A stretch of 15,395 bases of DNA from positions 204,695 through 220,089 of the forward strand of contig ML976748.1 in NCBI GenBank assembly GCA_010015655.1, written 5' to 3'. Below the pieces are notes generated by a model that saw nothing but the letters and a program-made list of their open reading frames with translations, searched no databases and was not told where the DNA came from. Of this stretch, positions 1 through 9,701 are shown in pieces (the first letter of the stretch is position 1; each line of letters opens with the position of its first letter). Both the position numbers and the translations under genes were made by a program. Source of the DNA: Bimuria novae-zelandiae CBS 107.79. Its lineage: Eukaryota > Ascomycota > Dothideomycetes > Pleosporales > Didymosphaeriaceae.

Positions 1-108
1 GTAAGTTGACCTGCAAACCCTGAGATGCAAGGCTGCTGCTAATGCGGGTGTGTCTGGTGGTGTAGGAGGTAAGTTGACCTGCAAACCCTGAGGCTGCCGC
101 TAATGTAA
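1..108. repeat. Imperfect direct repeat upstream of the HET gene
   Basis: The first 24 bases (GTAAGTTGACCTGCAAACCC and the four bases after it) recur exactly at 69-92. The match continues as GCTGCTGCTAATG (about 32-44) against GCTGCCGCTAATG (about 92-104) once a 7-base segment present only in the first copy is allowed for. The period is about 68 bases. The repeat may continue upstream of the window. Each copy begins with GTAAGT, a perfect fungal 5' splice-site sequence, so it could be part of a leader or intron, but no coding exon can be tied to it here. Confidence 0.7.
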
Positions 109-251
109 GCGTGCCTTGTCATCTAGGGTGTACGTATACCCCTGAATTGCTGCCTCTTGTGAACTCTAGGATAACTCTTGAGAACAGTACCAGAATTGGT
201 CCATTTATTTCGACAATTCTTTTTCCCGGGAATTTTTGTCTAGTCTACCAT

Positions 252-272
252 CTAACGTACTATCTACCCCAG
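252..272 (+). other. Putative 3' splice site before the first supported HET exon
   Basis: CTAAC at 252-256 fits the fungal branch-point consensus, and an AG follows at 271-272 after a pyrimidine-rich CTACCCC. The reading frame that encodes the Cys-rich HET N-terminus is open from 182 but has no ATG until 338, so an upstream exon carrying the start codon is expected. This acceptor would supply it. The matching donor and start exon could not be located and may lie outside the window. Confidence 0.45.
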
Positions 273-2098
273 TTCTTCTTTGTCCTTGCTGCAACGAATT
301 CGTGGCTGGGTTGAATACACAGGGTAGACTCTCCGACATGCGTACTTCTGCAGAAACTTGTTCGATCTGCAGAATGCTGCTGCATGCCATCCAGCACGGA
401 ATGAACGGTGACAGCGACAACATCGACATCGAGCGAACGGATTCGGCACTTAGAGTAGGGGCAACTGACAAACACCTTCTACGGTTTTGCGCAACTGGCC
501 AGCGCCTTCTGCGGTTTTGCGTGGAACCAGGTAAGACCTTATAATCGCTCTTATACTTCTGAGATAACCTTTTCACTTATCACATGTCGTCGCAACAGGA
601 CACGCCGATGATCATTACCCAATTGGACGCCCAATACTTCCTGAATCTCAAAATTCCCCCCGATTCGCACTGCTCCGCGCATGGCTTCGTCAGTGTGACA
701 ACTCTCATGATTGCGGTAAGCACCCAAGCGAACCCAAGAAAGCATTGCCAACAAGAGTCCTCTACGTCGGTGAGCCAAAGGACTCAGGTTACTCTTCAGG
801 TTTAGTACGTCTGGTCCTTGGTTCACAAGCGACCAGACACGAATACCTAGCACTATCCCACCGCTGGGGTAACGTCTCAAAGCAAGAGAAGGAACGGTAC
901 TGTACAACCATGGCCAATATATCCAAACGGCTAGATGGATTCAGTCTCTCCGAGCTACCGAAGACCTTCCAAGACGCTGTTGAAGTGACCCGAGAACTTG
1001 GCGTTCTATATCTCTGGATCGACTCAGTATGCATCATCCAATACGGAGATAATCATGAGGACTGGAAACGCGAATCAGGCCGAATGGAAAGCGTCTTTTC
1101 AGAGGCTTACTGCACAATCGCTGCAACTGCAGCTGCCGACTCCAAAGCAGGGTTTCTTGAGCGTGACATACGCACTGAGCACGTCTATGTTCAAGATACC
1201 TCAGGCCGGCAGTTCTATATCAGCACTGATATAGACGATTTTAACAACCATGTGGATAGGGCTTTGCTTAACACGCGAGCATGGGTAATGCAAGAAAGGG
1301 TTTTGTCGCGACGGACTGTCCACTTCAGTGCCAATCAGACGTACTGGGAATGTGGGGAAGGGGTGTACTGCGAAAACCTTACTAGGCTACGAAGGTACGA
1401 GCTTCACAACACCCGAGATGGTATTTTCCTGACTAGACGTGTTCACCTCTAGCCCTTTGACGGACCAGTTCTTCACGCTCGATCCAAACTTCCCAACCCG
1501 TCTCCTTCAATCGGGCAAGCGGCGCACTTTAAATTGCATCTCCTTCCTTTTAAAGGATTACTCAAAGCGGAATCTTACATACCTAACTGATAGGCGTGTT
1601 GCCATGTCTGGATTAGAGGACCGTATCGCGCGCGCCTTAGAGTGTCGCAGCAGATATGGCACCTTCCAGAAGTACCTTCACAGAACCCTACTCTGGCGGG
1701 CATCGAACGACAAGATGAAGGAGATTGTGTACGACTACCATGTGCCATCTTGGTCATGGATGGCATATAGTGGAGGCATCGAGCTGCTGGATATCCCTTT
1801 GGGCGAAGTTGATTGGGTTGATCACCTCATGTTTGATGAAGAGCGCAAACATGCACTTATTACGAACGCATTGGGTTTCAAGAATCTTGCAACAAAAGCG
1901 GACGGAAAGCAGTACGCAGCCCTGGATTCTGATGGAGCAAAAGGAGGGTGGATAGAGTATGATGTTTGGGACAGCGACGAACTGGTTGAAGAATGGTGTG
2001 TTGTTGTTGGGAGGACGCATAGGTTCGATAATACTACATATTGGTTATCAGGCCGACTGGTGTGGATAACGATTACAGGAGGGTCGGTATTGGGTTAA
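273..2098 (+). CDS. HET domain protein (heterokaryon incompatibility), 3 supported exons, 5' incomplete
   Basis: Exons 273-530, 599-1394 and 1453-2098 join in frame to about 567 codons. The first exon gives LCPCCNEF and later CSICRMLLHAIQ, the Cys-containing N-terminus common in these proteins. Exon 2 continues with LLRAWLRQCDNSHDC and PTRVLYVG, then the HET (PF06985) core: YLALSHRWG (843-869), LPKTFQDAVEVTRELG followed by LWIDSVCIIQ, and AWVMQERVLSRRTVHFS. Exon 3 carries LTYLTDRRVAMSGLEDRIA and VPSWSWMAYSGGI, typical of the region after the HET core. HET proteins trigger growth arrest or cell death when genetically different hyphae fuse; the partner of this one cannot be inferred. There is no ATG in frame before 338, which would cut off the CxxC segment, so I infer an unseen start exon. 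The frame ends at 2096-2098, but the conserved C-terminus continues in another frame (see 2032-2148). No sign of RIP is seen here. Confidence 0.85.
475..521 (+). repeat. 30-bp tandem duplication inside HET exon 1
   Basis: CCTTCTACGGTTTTGCG at 475-491 recurs as CCTTCTGCGGTTTTGCG at 505-521, 16 of 17 bases matching with a 30-base period. Because 30 is a multiple of three, the protein gains a ten-residue repeat (LLRFCATGQR then LLRFC) just before intron 531-598, and the frame is kept. Confidence 0.7.
531..598 (+). other. Intron in the HET gene (68 bp)
   Basis: The donor GTAAGA follows CCAG, and the acceptor is CAACAG. Removing 531-598 joins codon phase 1 of exon 1 to an exon that reads on without a stop into the conserved LLRAWLRQCDNSHDC segment. 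Without splicing the frame stops at 542-544 (TAA). A clear CTAAC/CTGAC branch site is not visible. Confidence 0.8.
1395..1452 (+). other. Intron in the HET gene (58 bp)
   Basis: The donor is GTACGAG, a CTGAC branch-point match lies at about 1430-1434, and the acceptor is CTCTAG at 1452. Splicing joins AG of 1393-1394 to C of 1453 to make a Ser codon and moves the frame from the CENLTRLR segment into QFFTLDPNFPTRLL, which are adjacent in this protein family. Unspliced, the exon 2 frame ends at the TAG in 1450-1452. Confidence 0.85.
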
Positions 2099-2148
2099 TT
2101 CAGAGTAACTGGGTTGTGGGATCGGAGACTAGCGTGAGAGTTGTCTGA
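2032..2148 (+). pseudogene. Out-of-frame conserved C-terminal tail of the HET protein
   Basis: In the frame starting at 2032 the sequence reads YYILVIRPTGVDNDYRRVGI and then GLIQSNWVV before TGA at 2146-2148. This is the C-terminal motif I expect after the CVVVGRT segment encoded just upstream in the main frame. That main frame instead reads TYWLSGRLVW and stops at 2096. The switch point is narrow: the tail frame is closed by TAA at 2029-2031, and the main frame is family-like up to about 2030. A single-base indel near 2027-2035, either real or a sequencing error, explains it. No intron fits. Confidence 0.7.
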
Positions 2149-2657
2149 ACAACATGGCACCAGAATTGCTGAAGGAGTAGCAGTGTAAGCACTGGCTAGT
2201 AGATATGACATATGTCGATTTGATGTTGTTATCTGAGCGTGATGTACAGATACTTAGTCCACTTGTATAGCGTCTTGCCATACAAGATCTCACTCTCTCG
2301 ATTGCTGCATGAAGATAATCTTAGCACGGGGCAAGACAAAAAAAAGTTTAGCTTACGACCTTACCCAAATAGGCGTACTTGGTGGTAACATAATTAGCGG
2401 AACTTAGCTGCAGACCAAAGATACTTTGTCTCGCCACCACTGGCAGGGAGGATGGCCGAACCGCACCGGCCATGACCTTGTAAATGTTTCAAAATGTATA
2501 GAGAGCAGGTAGGTAAGAGGTACATGTGGCGCAGCTTGTGATTTCGCCACTTTCGAAGCCTTATGTACCACCCCTGCAAAGCGCTATTATCTATTTAGTA
2601 AAGCGCCTTTCTAGCGGCTGTGCGCGCAGAATAACCAAAGTGCAAGGACCGGAAACC
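2149..2657. other. Intergenic stretch between HET gene and LINE A, two hairpins
   Basis: No convincing coding frame is present. Two inverted repeats are visible: AGACCAAAG with CTTTGTCT at about 2412-2431 (imperfect), and ATGGCCG at 2452-2458 with CGGCCAT at 2467-2473 (7-bp perfect arms, 8-base loop). An A8 run lies near 2338-2346. Base use is not RIP-like. The HET 3' end and its polyadenylation signal should fall here, but no site can be assigned with confidence. Confidence 0.5.
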
Positions 2658-3324
2658 GATTTCGGTCAGGCCGACGACGACTCTCACCTCCCCGTGGTGT
2701 CGGCTGGGAACCTGTAAATGCCTTGCGCCGGGTATTTTACAGAGCTGAGAAGAGTCAACACTGGCCAGCACCGTCAGCTGGTCAGGGCTGCGGGTGGGAG
2801 AGGGTTTCCGCGTCCCAACCACCCACAAGCGACAAGGGAACACTTTAAAAACCACCCGAAACACGACCGCGAAATCGATCCTACAGTCGGTGGACACCTG
2901 GGTCGTGGGATAGGGCACCCTTGGGGTGCTCTCGGGCTGCTCTGTCGAAAGGAGGATACCGCTGGGTCTGACAACAAGCGACAGAAACGACATGGCCAAA
3001 CAAACACGGAACGATACGATCCGGCGCGCTTAAATCCACACAGAGAACGACGAGACACCTTGGTTAGTAGGAGGGATAACATTGTGTTGCCTGGCTGTTC
3101 CGGGGTACAGAGGGGACACAATGTGGATGAACTCCTGCGAGACACGGTCGGCCTTGTTGGTGAGATCTTACAAGGTAGCGCGAAACAGACTGACAATCTG
3201 CGGGGCGCAGCATATAATGGAAGCGACGGAAGACTGGGTGGGCGGACCGCAGTGACGACACTTTCTATATGGCTCGAGAGGACGGACGCGCGTGTCGGTC
3301 TGCTGAAAGGACAGAATCCTGGGG
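2658..3324 (+). promoter_or_regulatory. LINE A 5' leader (probable internal promoter region)
   Basis: This 667-base segment is shared in order with LINE B (12071-12737) and ends at the gag ATG. Autonomous LINEs carry an internal promoter in this position, so a promoter role is inferred from family knowledge; I see no core motif. It starts at a small inverted repeat, ACCGATTTCGGT. It is GC-richer than the coding interior and keeps many CpA and TpG steps. A 210-codon open frame crosses it (2718-3350), but LINE B has ATA in place of its ATG and a 1-base insertion ten bases later, so I do not treat it as a gene. Confidence 0.6.
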
Positions 3325-4577
3325 ATGGCCATCGAGGATGGAGTCTCTAGGTTGGCTGTTGAAGTAGGCTTAAGGTGCACACTGGTATTGACTTGCTAGC
3401 TGGTTGTGCCCCGCAAAGGATGCGGATATGGATCGAAGGCGACGCAAGGCAGAGGGTCTATGTAGGTGGACACGCTGTCGCCTCTGCAATGTATTATCTT
3501 AGATACATACAAATCAATACTTGGCTGGCAGCGATACTAGGAGCTTTGGAAGACCTTAGGGCAGACAACTCGGCACTAAAAGTGGACAACCAAGAACTCA
3601 AGACAGCGGTAGAAGATATATCGAGGGAGCTAGCTAACACTAAGGCACAACTTATAGATGCTAGGGCCTATTTATTAGAACTTTTAGGGGACTTAAGAAC
3701 CTAAATAGTAGCTATTAGATTACTATCTTATACAGACGTAGCACGCACTCTCCTAAGTAGCCAACTAAGTAACCTTCGCACCCTCTCTAAAATAATAATA
3801 TAAATAACCCTAACTAATACGCCCTACTGCATAGTAGACACGTCTAGAGTAGAGGAAGCGGATAAACACGAGGCATAAATAAGCAGAATCTAAGAAGCTA
3901 TTAAACATAAGCTTAAAATAACTAAGGGTAATAAGAAATAGCAGTGCGCGGCAGTAATAAGGGACTCTAAAAATACTAATAAAATTAGGATTATATATAA
4001 GAGTAATAAGAAACTAAGTAAAGTTAAAGAGGTAGCACAAAAGACCACAGCTAAGGGCGTAAGAATCCTCCGCGACCAACTATACCCAGTACAGATAGAC
4101 AACGCGAATCGCACGGCCGTCTTAAATAAGTATAACAAAATACAACAAGGGGCCATACAGGCCTTAAGGGAGGAGAACGAAGTACAGATTGCTAAGATAA
4201 GCTAGCTAAGCAAGAAGGATTTAGGCAAGGCATATAGATTAATAGTAATATACGTAAAGAAGAGCAGCGAAGCAGTAAAGCTCTTCTAGGGTTAATATTT
4301 TTATATTAACGGAGAGTTAGCGTACACTAAGGAATTTAAGCCCCACGTAGGCCCTATGCAATGCTACAAATGCCAGCAACTAGGACATAAGGCCTTTACG
4401 TACACAGGGCAACAGACCTGCGCAAGATATACAGAGCCAAGGCACTACTATAGAGAGTGTTAAGCTAAAATTCCAAAATGCGTACCATGCGGAGGGCCTC
4501 ACGAATCCTTCTTAATAAACTGCCAAATACTACACCCTAGCCATAATAAATAGACCGCTCCAGATCTTCCAGCTTAA
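3325..4577 (+). pseudogene. LINE A ORF1 (gag-like, zinc-knuckle protein), decayed
   Basis: ORF1 proteins of this LINE group bind the element RNA. The ATG at 3325 corresponds to the LINE B ATG at 12738. LINE A lacks one base near 3360 relative to LINE B, so the frame is lost and regained as MRIWIEGDARQ. From there the gag frame runs to a stop at 4575-4577, with in-frame stops from 3702 onward. A leucine-rich coiled coil (LAAILGALEDLRADN and following, 3525-3690) is followed by SYTDVARTLLSSQLSNLRTL (about 3727-3786), ILRDQLYPVQIDNANRTAVL (about 4064-4123) and three C-terminal zinc knuckles between 4362 and 4523. In the first two knuckles a Cys codon has become TAC (Tyr), a TpG-to-TpA change. 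The 3' end overlaps the start of ORF2 by about 17 bases. Confidence 0.8.
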
Positions 4578-7500
4578 CGTAAGAAAACGAAAAACAGTAT
4601 AGCATAGTATAATAAATAATAAATAACTATAGCAATATAGTGTGCTAGCGATCGCGGAGCCTTACATACAACGGAATAAGGAAGGCGAGCTACTTACAAC
4701 CCCTATAGGACACCTAAATTAGATAAAGCTTACACTAACAACACAAAAAGAGGGTAAATAGCCAATTCGAAGCATGATGTGGATTAGAAGAGATATTAAG
4801 GCCGAGCAAGTGGCAGTGAACTTATTAGACCTTATAGTAGTAGTACTACGACTCTATGATAGATATCTCTTAGTCGTGTCTATATACGTAGAGGGCAAGA
4901 GTGCACAAGCGCTGGCAGACTCTATAAGCACGCTCCACGCTCTAATTTAGCAATAACGGAATCGCATACAGACGCGTACAGATGTGTTACTAGTTAGCAA
5001 TTTTAACTAGCACGACGCACTATAAAGAGGTGACAATATAGTTACACACTAAAAGGGAGAAGCAGACCTAATTATTAACTTAATAGAAAACTATTACCTG
5101 CAAAGCCTGATTCCGCGCGGTATAAAGACCTGGCACTACAGGGATTAAGAGAGCATAATTAACCTAGTGCTTGCTTTTACAGAGCTGGCGGAGGACCTAA
5201 TGCAATACAGAATATACAGGACTAACTATAGATCTAATTACAGCGCGATTAAGACGACATTTAACATACACACACCGCCTTAGAGAGATAAGGGGAGGCT
5301 CCTCTTTAAGAATATACCATAGGAAGAGATAAGGCAAAGGATAGCAAGAATACTACACTCTAAACTAGTAATAGGGGATACTTAATAGTAGGCAGACTAT
5401 CTAATAGAGGTAGTGCTTAAGGCAGTTTATAGCCTTACCCTAATAGTAAAGCTATTACCGTATATAAGAAGGTAGTAGACGCCAGACCTAACCTAGCTAC
5501 AAAAGGTATACATATATTAGAGAAACCAGGCAAGGGCGCGATGTTAGGCTAGCTAACTTAACCTAGTTACAGAAGAGAAAGTAAAGGAGGCGGCAAAATA
5601 GTTTCATAATACAGCACGGCGACAGCGAAAGTCCTATTAGGATAACTTCCTTACAGAAGACGGGAATATATAGAAGGCTGCTAGATACCTCTAGCTAGGC
5701 AAAAAGGCGGAATTTGGCAAAATTCCGCCGTTAACCAAGGAAGATAGGACTATAACAGAGGGACTATAAGAGCAAGCGGAGGAGATGCTCTCTATCTTTT
5801 TTCTACTACTACTAAAAATAATTAAGGAAGAGGGAGAGAGACACTAAAGAAGGCAACTACCTATACCACCGCTAAACCTAGAAGAGATAGAACGGGCAGT
5901 AAACAAGGCAAAACTATAGAATACGCCTAGCGAAGACGGTCTGCCAGCGGGAGTATAGAAATAAATATGGCTAGTAGTGAAATGGGATGTACTACGCTTG
6001 TTCTAAACGTCTATTAATAAGGGCCAATTACTAACTCAGTGGCTAAACGCCAGGATTATCCCCTTAAAAAAGCCTAAAAAGGACAACTACACTAAAGCAA
6101 AGGCTTAGCGACTAATCTTACTATTGTTAACGCTAGGAAAGATAATAGAAGCGGTACTCGCAGAAAGGATATCGTATATAGTGGAGGAGCATGGCCTTCT
6201 TCCCACAAACCACTTTGGGGCTAGAAAGAAGCGTTTAGTTAAATAAGCGCTGCTATTGCTGCAGGAGCATATATATTAAGTATAGAGGCAGCGAAAGGTG
6301 CTTAGCCTTATTAGCTTTAATATTAAAGGTGCATACAACGGTGTGTGCAAGGACAGGCTAATACAGAAGCTCTACGCTAGAGGGATCCCTTAAATTCTAA
6401 CGCGTTAGGTAGACGCCTTTTACTCTAAGCGAACAGCGAATATTGTAATAAATAGAGTGTCGTTAGAGAAGAGAGACCTGCCACAGGCAGGGCTATTACA
6501 GGGCTTACTACTATCGCCTATCCTCTTCCTCTTCTTTAACGCCAATCTCGTCTAGGGATAGATTAACAGGAATAAAAGGTTAATTATATTTATAGATAAC
6601 TTTAGCGTATAGGTAACAGGTTGCTTAGCTATAGATAACTATAAGGGTCTCTAAAAGATTATTAACTATGCAAGTAGCTAGGAAAAGCGGAGCGGCGTAA
6701 CCTTTAAGGCGGATAAAACAACGCTAATACACTTTATAAGGAACAAGGGGCAGACCTGCACCTAACTAATTAGAGTAAAAGGCTAAGAAGTTAAGCTAGG
6801 AGACAAGGCAAAGATTCTAGGGGTTATTATAGATGCAGAGCTCTAGTACAAAAAGCATGTAGCAAGAGTAGCAATATAAGAACTAAAAGTAGTAATAGCA
6901 CTTTCCTAGCTAAAGAACCTATCGCCTCGGACTGCTCGACAGCTATTTAGAGCCACAATAGAACTAGTTATAGACTACATATCATGTGTATAGCAGCACA
7001 CTACTAAGCACACTCCCTTAGCATTCTAGAATATCTAGAGGATAGGTGCAAAGGCTATTATTAGCTACTTTTAGACAATAGCTATAGCAATCGCAGAGGC
7101 CGAAGCAAGCATACACATAGTAATAGAATGGCATAGCTATAAAGCAATAAAGCTTTGGGTTAACATCTACTCTCTGCCTAGGACGAACCCGCTAACGCAG
7201 TTATATTTTAAACTATTTATAAGATTTATTTCACCCCTTTAGATAATAGCCTTAGCGCATAAAGACACAGACACTAGCCACATAGAAATAATTATGCCCT
7301 ACGTGATCAGCCCGTAGAGCAAACGCATCACGACAATAGCAGAGCCAGACTTAGAGAAGGCCACAGCACTATTACACTAAGGAGACGGAATAAAGATTGC
7401 AACCAGCACGTTAGCGCGCCGTGGCAACGTCGGAGCAGGATAGGCAATACTAGACACCTAGGACAACAGGACAAACAAACCCTACACTAGCTTTGCTATT

Positions 7501-8302
7501 CTAGGCCCAAGGGAAGAGCAGAACCCTTATATAGTAGAACTTTTTACGATCGCAGGAGCGTTAGAGTCTCTAGGGAGACCACACCGCAAGCGAATTATAA
7601 TTCTTATAAAAAACCTAGCCGCTCTTTAGGTAGTTCGCTAGCTAAAGAGATAGTTAGGGCAACATATTATCTAAAGAATCTATCGCTTAATCCAAAACCT
7701 GGAGATGTTAGAGAACAAAGTAGATCTTATATAGATTATAGCGAAATGCAGCAACACTCTTATAGATAAAGCGAAGAAAGTAGCAAAGAGGACTACGCAG
7801 GAGAGTAGTACGCTATACGTGCGTTAGCTTTAAGTTAAATTAACTATTATTAACACAATAATAGCAAAAGCATAAGTAAAGAAGACTCTGCCAGACGGCA
7901 CAGGAGTATATAGCAAGCGAGTAGATGCAGCACTACTAGGACAACACACCCGCAAGCTATATAATAACCTTAGCAAATAAGAAGCGACTGTGCTAGCACA
8001 GCTACGCACAGGGATAATACGGCTAAACGCATATCTCTACTAGATTAGAGTAGCAGATTCTAGGGCATGCGCCTGTAGTTACACGGAAATACCTAAGCAC
8101 TTCCTCTTCTAATGCGCGCGATGGGACACGCTTAGAGAATAAATATTAGAGTAATTAGAGACGCTAAGGGGAAGCCTCTTATTTTACCTCGGAGGAAGGG
8201 CGAAGTCGGACCTAGTGAAGAAATGGACACCAAACATAGAGGCGGTGAAAGCGACAATTCGATACGCGATAGCAACGAAACGCCTAGAAACAGCAAGCGG
8301 AA
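4561..8302 (+). pseudogene. LINE A ORF2 (endonuclease, reverse transcriptase, RNase H), decayed
   Basis: A single frame spans the region without an indel that I can see, broken by dozens of TAG and TAA codons and no TGA. The product would nick target DNA, reverse-transcribe the LINE RNA and remove RNA. Domains: AP-like endonuclease about 4561-5285 (LQIFQLNVRK, LAIAEPYIQRN, VSNFNXHDAL where X is a stop); RT about 5880-6840 (NARIIPLKKPKK, ISFNIKGAYNGV at 6310-6345, LPQAGLLQGLLLSPILFLFF, FIDNF at 6589-6603); RNase H about 7380-7760 (VELFTIAGALESLGRPHR); and a C-terminal CxC..H..C motif at about 8068-8112. The catalytic Asp of RT motif A is AAT (6319-6321) and the second Asp of the motif C pair is AAC (6598-6600), both explained by TpG-to-TpA. 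The DNA transposon at 8303 splits the last codons; the ORF2 stop TAG lies just beyond it at 11774-11776. Confidence 0.88.
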
Positions 8303-8334
8303 TTGTCGTGTGCAGAAATACCCAAACAATTGGT
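8303..8334 (+). repeat. Left terminal inverted repeat of the Tc1-like element
   Basis: It starts TTGTCGTGTGCAGAAATA and ends AATTGGT. It matches the reverse complement of 11738-11769 at 29 of 32 positions, and the three differences are all transitions. The preceding dinucleotide AA (8301-8302) is repeated after the right end. Confidence 0.9.
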
Positions 8335-8482
8335 TAGTGCGTTCGTCGCGTCGCGTGCGCTCAATTAAATCGCCAAAACCTACGAATTTTACGAAAATCC
8401 ACGCCAACAAAGTATCTATATGTATTTAAAGCTGTATATTTGTAAAACAGAGATTATACTTACTATTCCTAGTGTATTAACC

Positions 8483-9700
8483 ATGAATAGAGCGTTAGGG
8501 CTTAGTTAATATCCCCGAAGACGTCCGCGACGCCGCCTACTACTAATACTATTATAGTCGCCCCGTGGCTATAGTAGTAAGAAGAGGTCTCTAATACTAT
8601 AATTATTATTACTTAGCTAGAGGCGAGAAGATATTGCTGCGCATGTAGGCGTTAGTTTAACGTCTGTAGGCAATCTTAAGCAGAATATATTAAAGTATAG
8701 CTAGGTAACAAAACTATAGCTTTTTAAGCTTAGAGCTCTATTAAAGCTTACGCCTAAGGATAAGGAGGCATTTCGCAATAAGCTAATTTATAGCAGGTAG
8801 ATATATTAAGACAAGATAGTATACTAGCTATTCATGGAGCGTAGCAGGCACGTCTATTAATCAACGGTGTTACGACTAATTAAGTCCAAAGGATAGACTC
8901 GGAAGACCCTCTAGCTAATTATAGTAGCGCGGAATAGTAAGCTAAGGGAGGTATATAAATTAGAGATGGCTAAGTATATAGCGGACGACATAGTGTGTAT
9001 TAACGAAAGCCTATTTAATAAGTAAACTAGCTGGCGTTACCACGCGTATGGTCTGATTGGTGCTAATAGACAATACTTTGGCGATATAAATAGAGGACGC
9101 ACCTGGTCAATCCTGCCCGCGTATACCGTTTATAGTTACCTACCTTGTATAGCGATTAAGCGTGGATACTTCAAAACCTAAGAGATTATTAACTGGCTGG
9201 TCACAGAGCTAATTCTAACTTTAAAGCTCCGCTATAGCAACTAGACAATAGTTATAGTACTAGACAACGCCTTAACTTATACGAATCCTGCTATTACTGC
9301 TGTCCTTAAGGAAGCTAGTTATATTATCTAGTACTTACCGCCATACTCGCCAGATTATAATCTAATTAAGCTTACTTTTACAGTGCTCAAGGCATAGATC
9401 CAGAAGAATTACATGTATATGCGATATTAATTTAACAACTTTAGTGGCTTCCTAAGGGCGGCTATTATAGAGTTACACTGCGATCGCTTTGCAAGGAAAC
9501 ACTTTAAGCACTTATGTAGCAGGCTCTATATTAAAGAGCTTAAGCTAGCGCGTATTTAAGAGGAGCTAAATTAGATAGGTAGATAATTATATAGGTGTTT
9601 GCGTTAGTAAGAGACTAAGTAAGTAATAAAGTGCATAGTATTGCGCATAACAGAGCCTGCTAAATAAGCTAATAGGATTTTACTAGGTGCCACCCAGTGA
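8483..9700 (+). pseudogene. Tc1/mariner transposase (DD34E), RIP-inactivated
   Basis: One frame of 405 codons runs from ATG 8483 to a natural-looking TGA at 9698-9700, with about 25 in-frame TAG/TAA stops and no frameshift. The enzyme would cut the element out and reinsert it. An N-terminal helix-turn-helix-like segment reads RREDIAAHVGVSLTSVGNLK (about 8618-8677). The DDE domain shows VCINES (8993-9010), RGRTWSILPAYTV, IVIVLDNA (9248-9271) and YLPPYSPDYNLIKLTF. The first catalytic Asp codon is AAC (9002-9004), the second Asp is intact (9263-9265), and the third acidic residue is AAG, Lys (9368-9370). The 34 residues between the second and third positions give the DD34E spacing of Tc1. Both substitutions are TpG-to-TpA. 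The copy cannot be active. Confidence 0.9.
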
Positions 9701-9701
9701 A

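Noticed and set aside
205..576. 123-codon minus-strand open frame opposite HET exon 1
   Set aside because: It is antisense to an exon with clear HET-family text and has no recognisable content.
551..907. 118-codon minus-strand open frame
   Set aside because: Shadow of HET exon 2 on the opposite strand.
2718..3350. 210-codon open frame on the plus strand
   Set aside because: It lies in the LINE A leader. In LINE B the ATG is ATA and a one-base insertion shifts the frame, so the reading is not conserved between the two copies; no family resemblance was seen.
3890..4156. 88-codon minus-strand, leucine-rich open frame
   Set aside because: Its hydrophobic look comes from reading the complement of A-rich, RIP-mutated gag codons; the plus strand carries the conserved gag text here.
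8223..8429. 68-codon plus-strand open frame across the LINE/Tc1 joint
   Set aside because: It spans the boundary of two mobile elements and is not the ORF2 frame.
3700..9700. Stop codons as evidence of a reassigned genetic code
   Set aside because: TAG/TAA replace both Gln and Trp positions, catalytic residues are also lost by the same G-to-A or C-to-T changes, and the HET gene nearby reads normally. RIP explains all of it.
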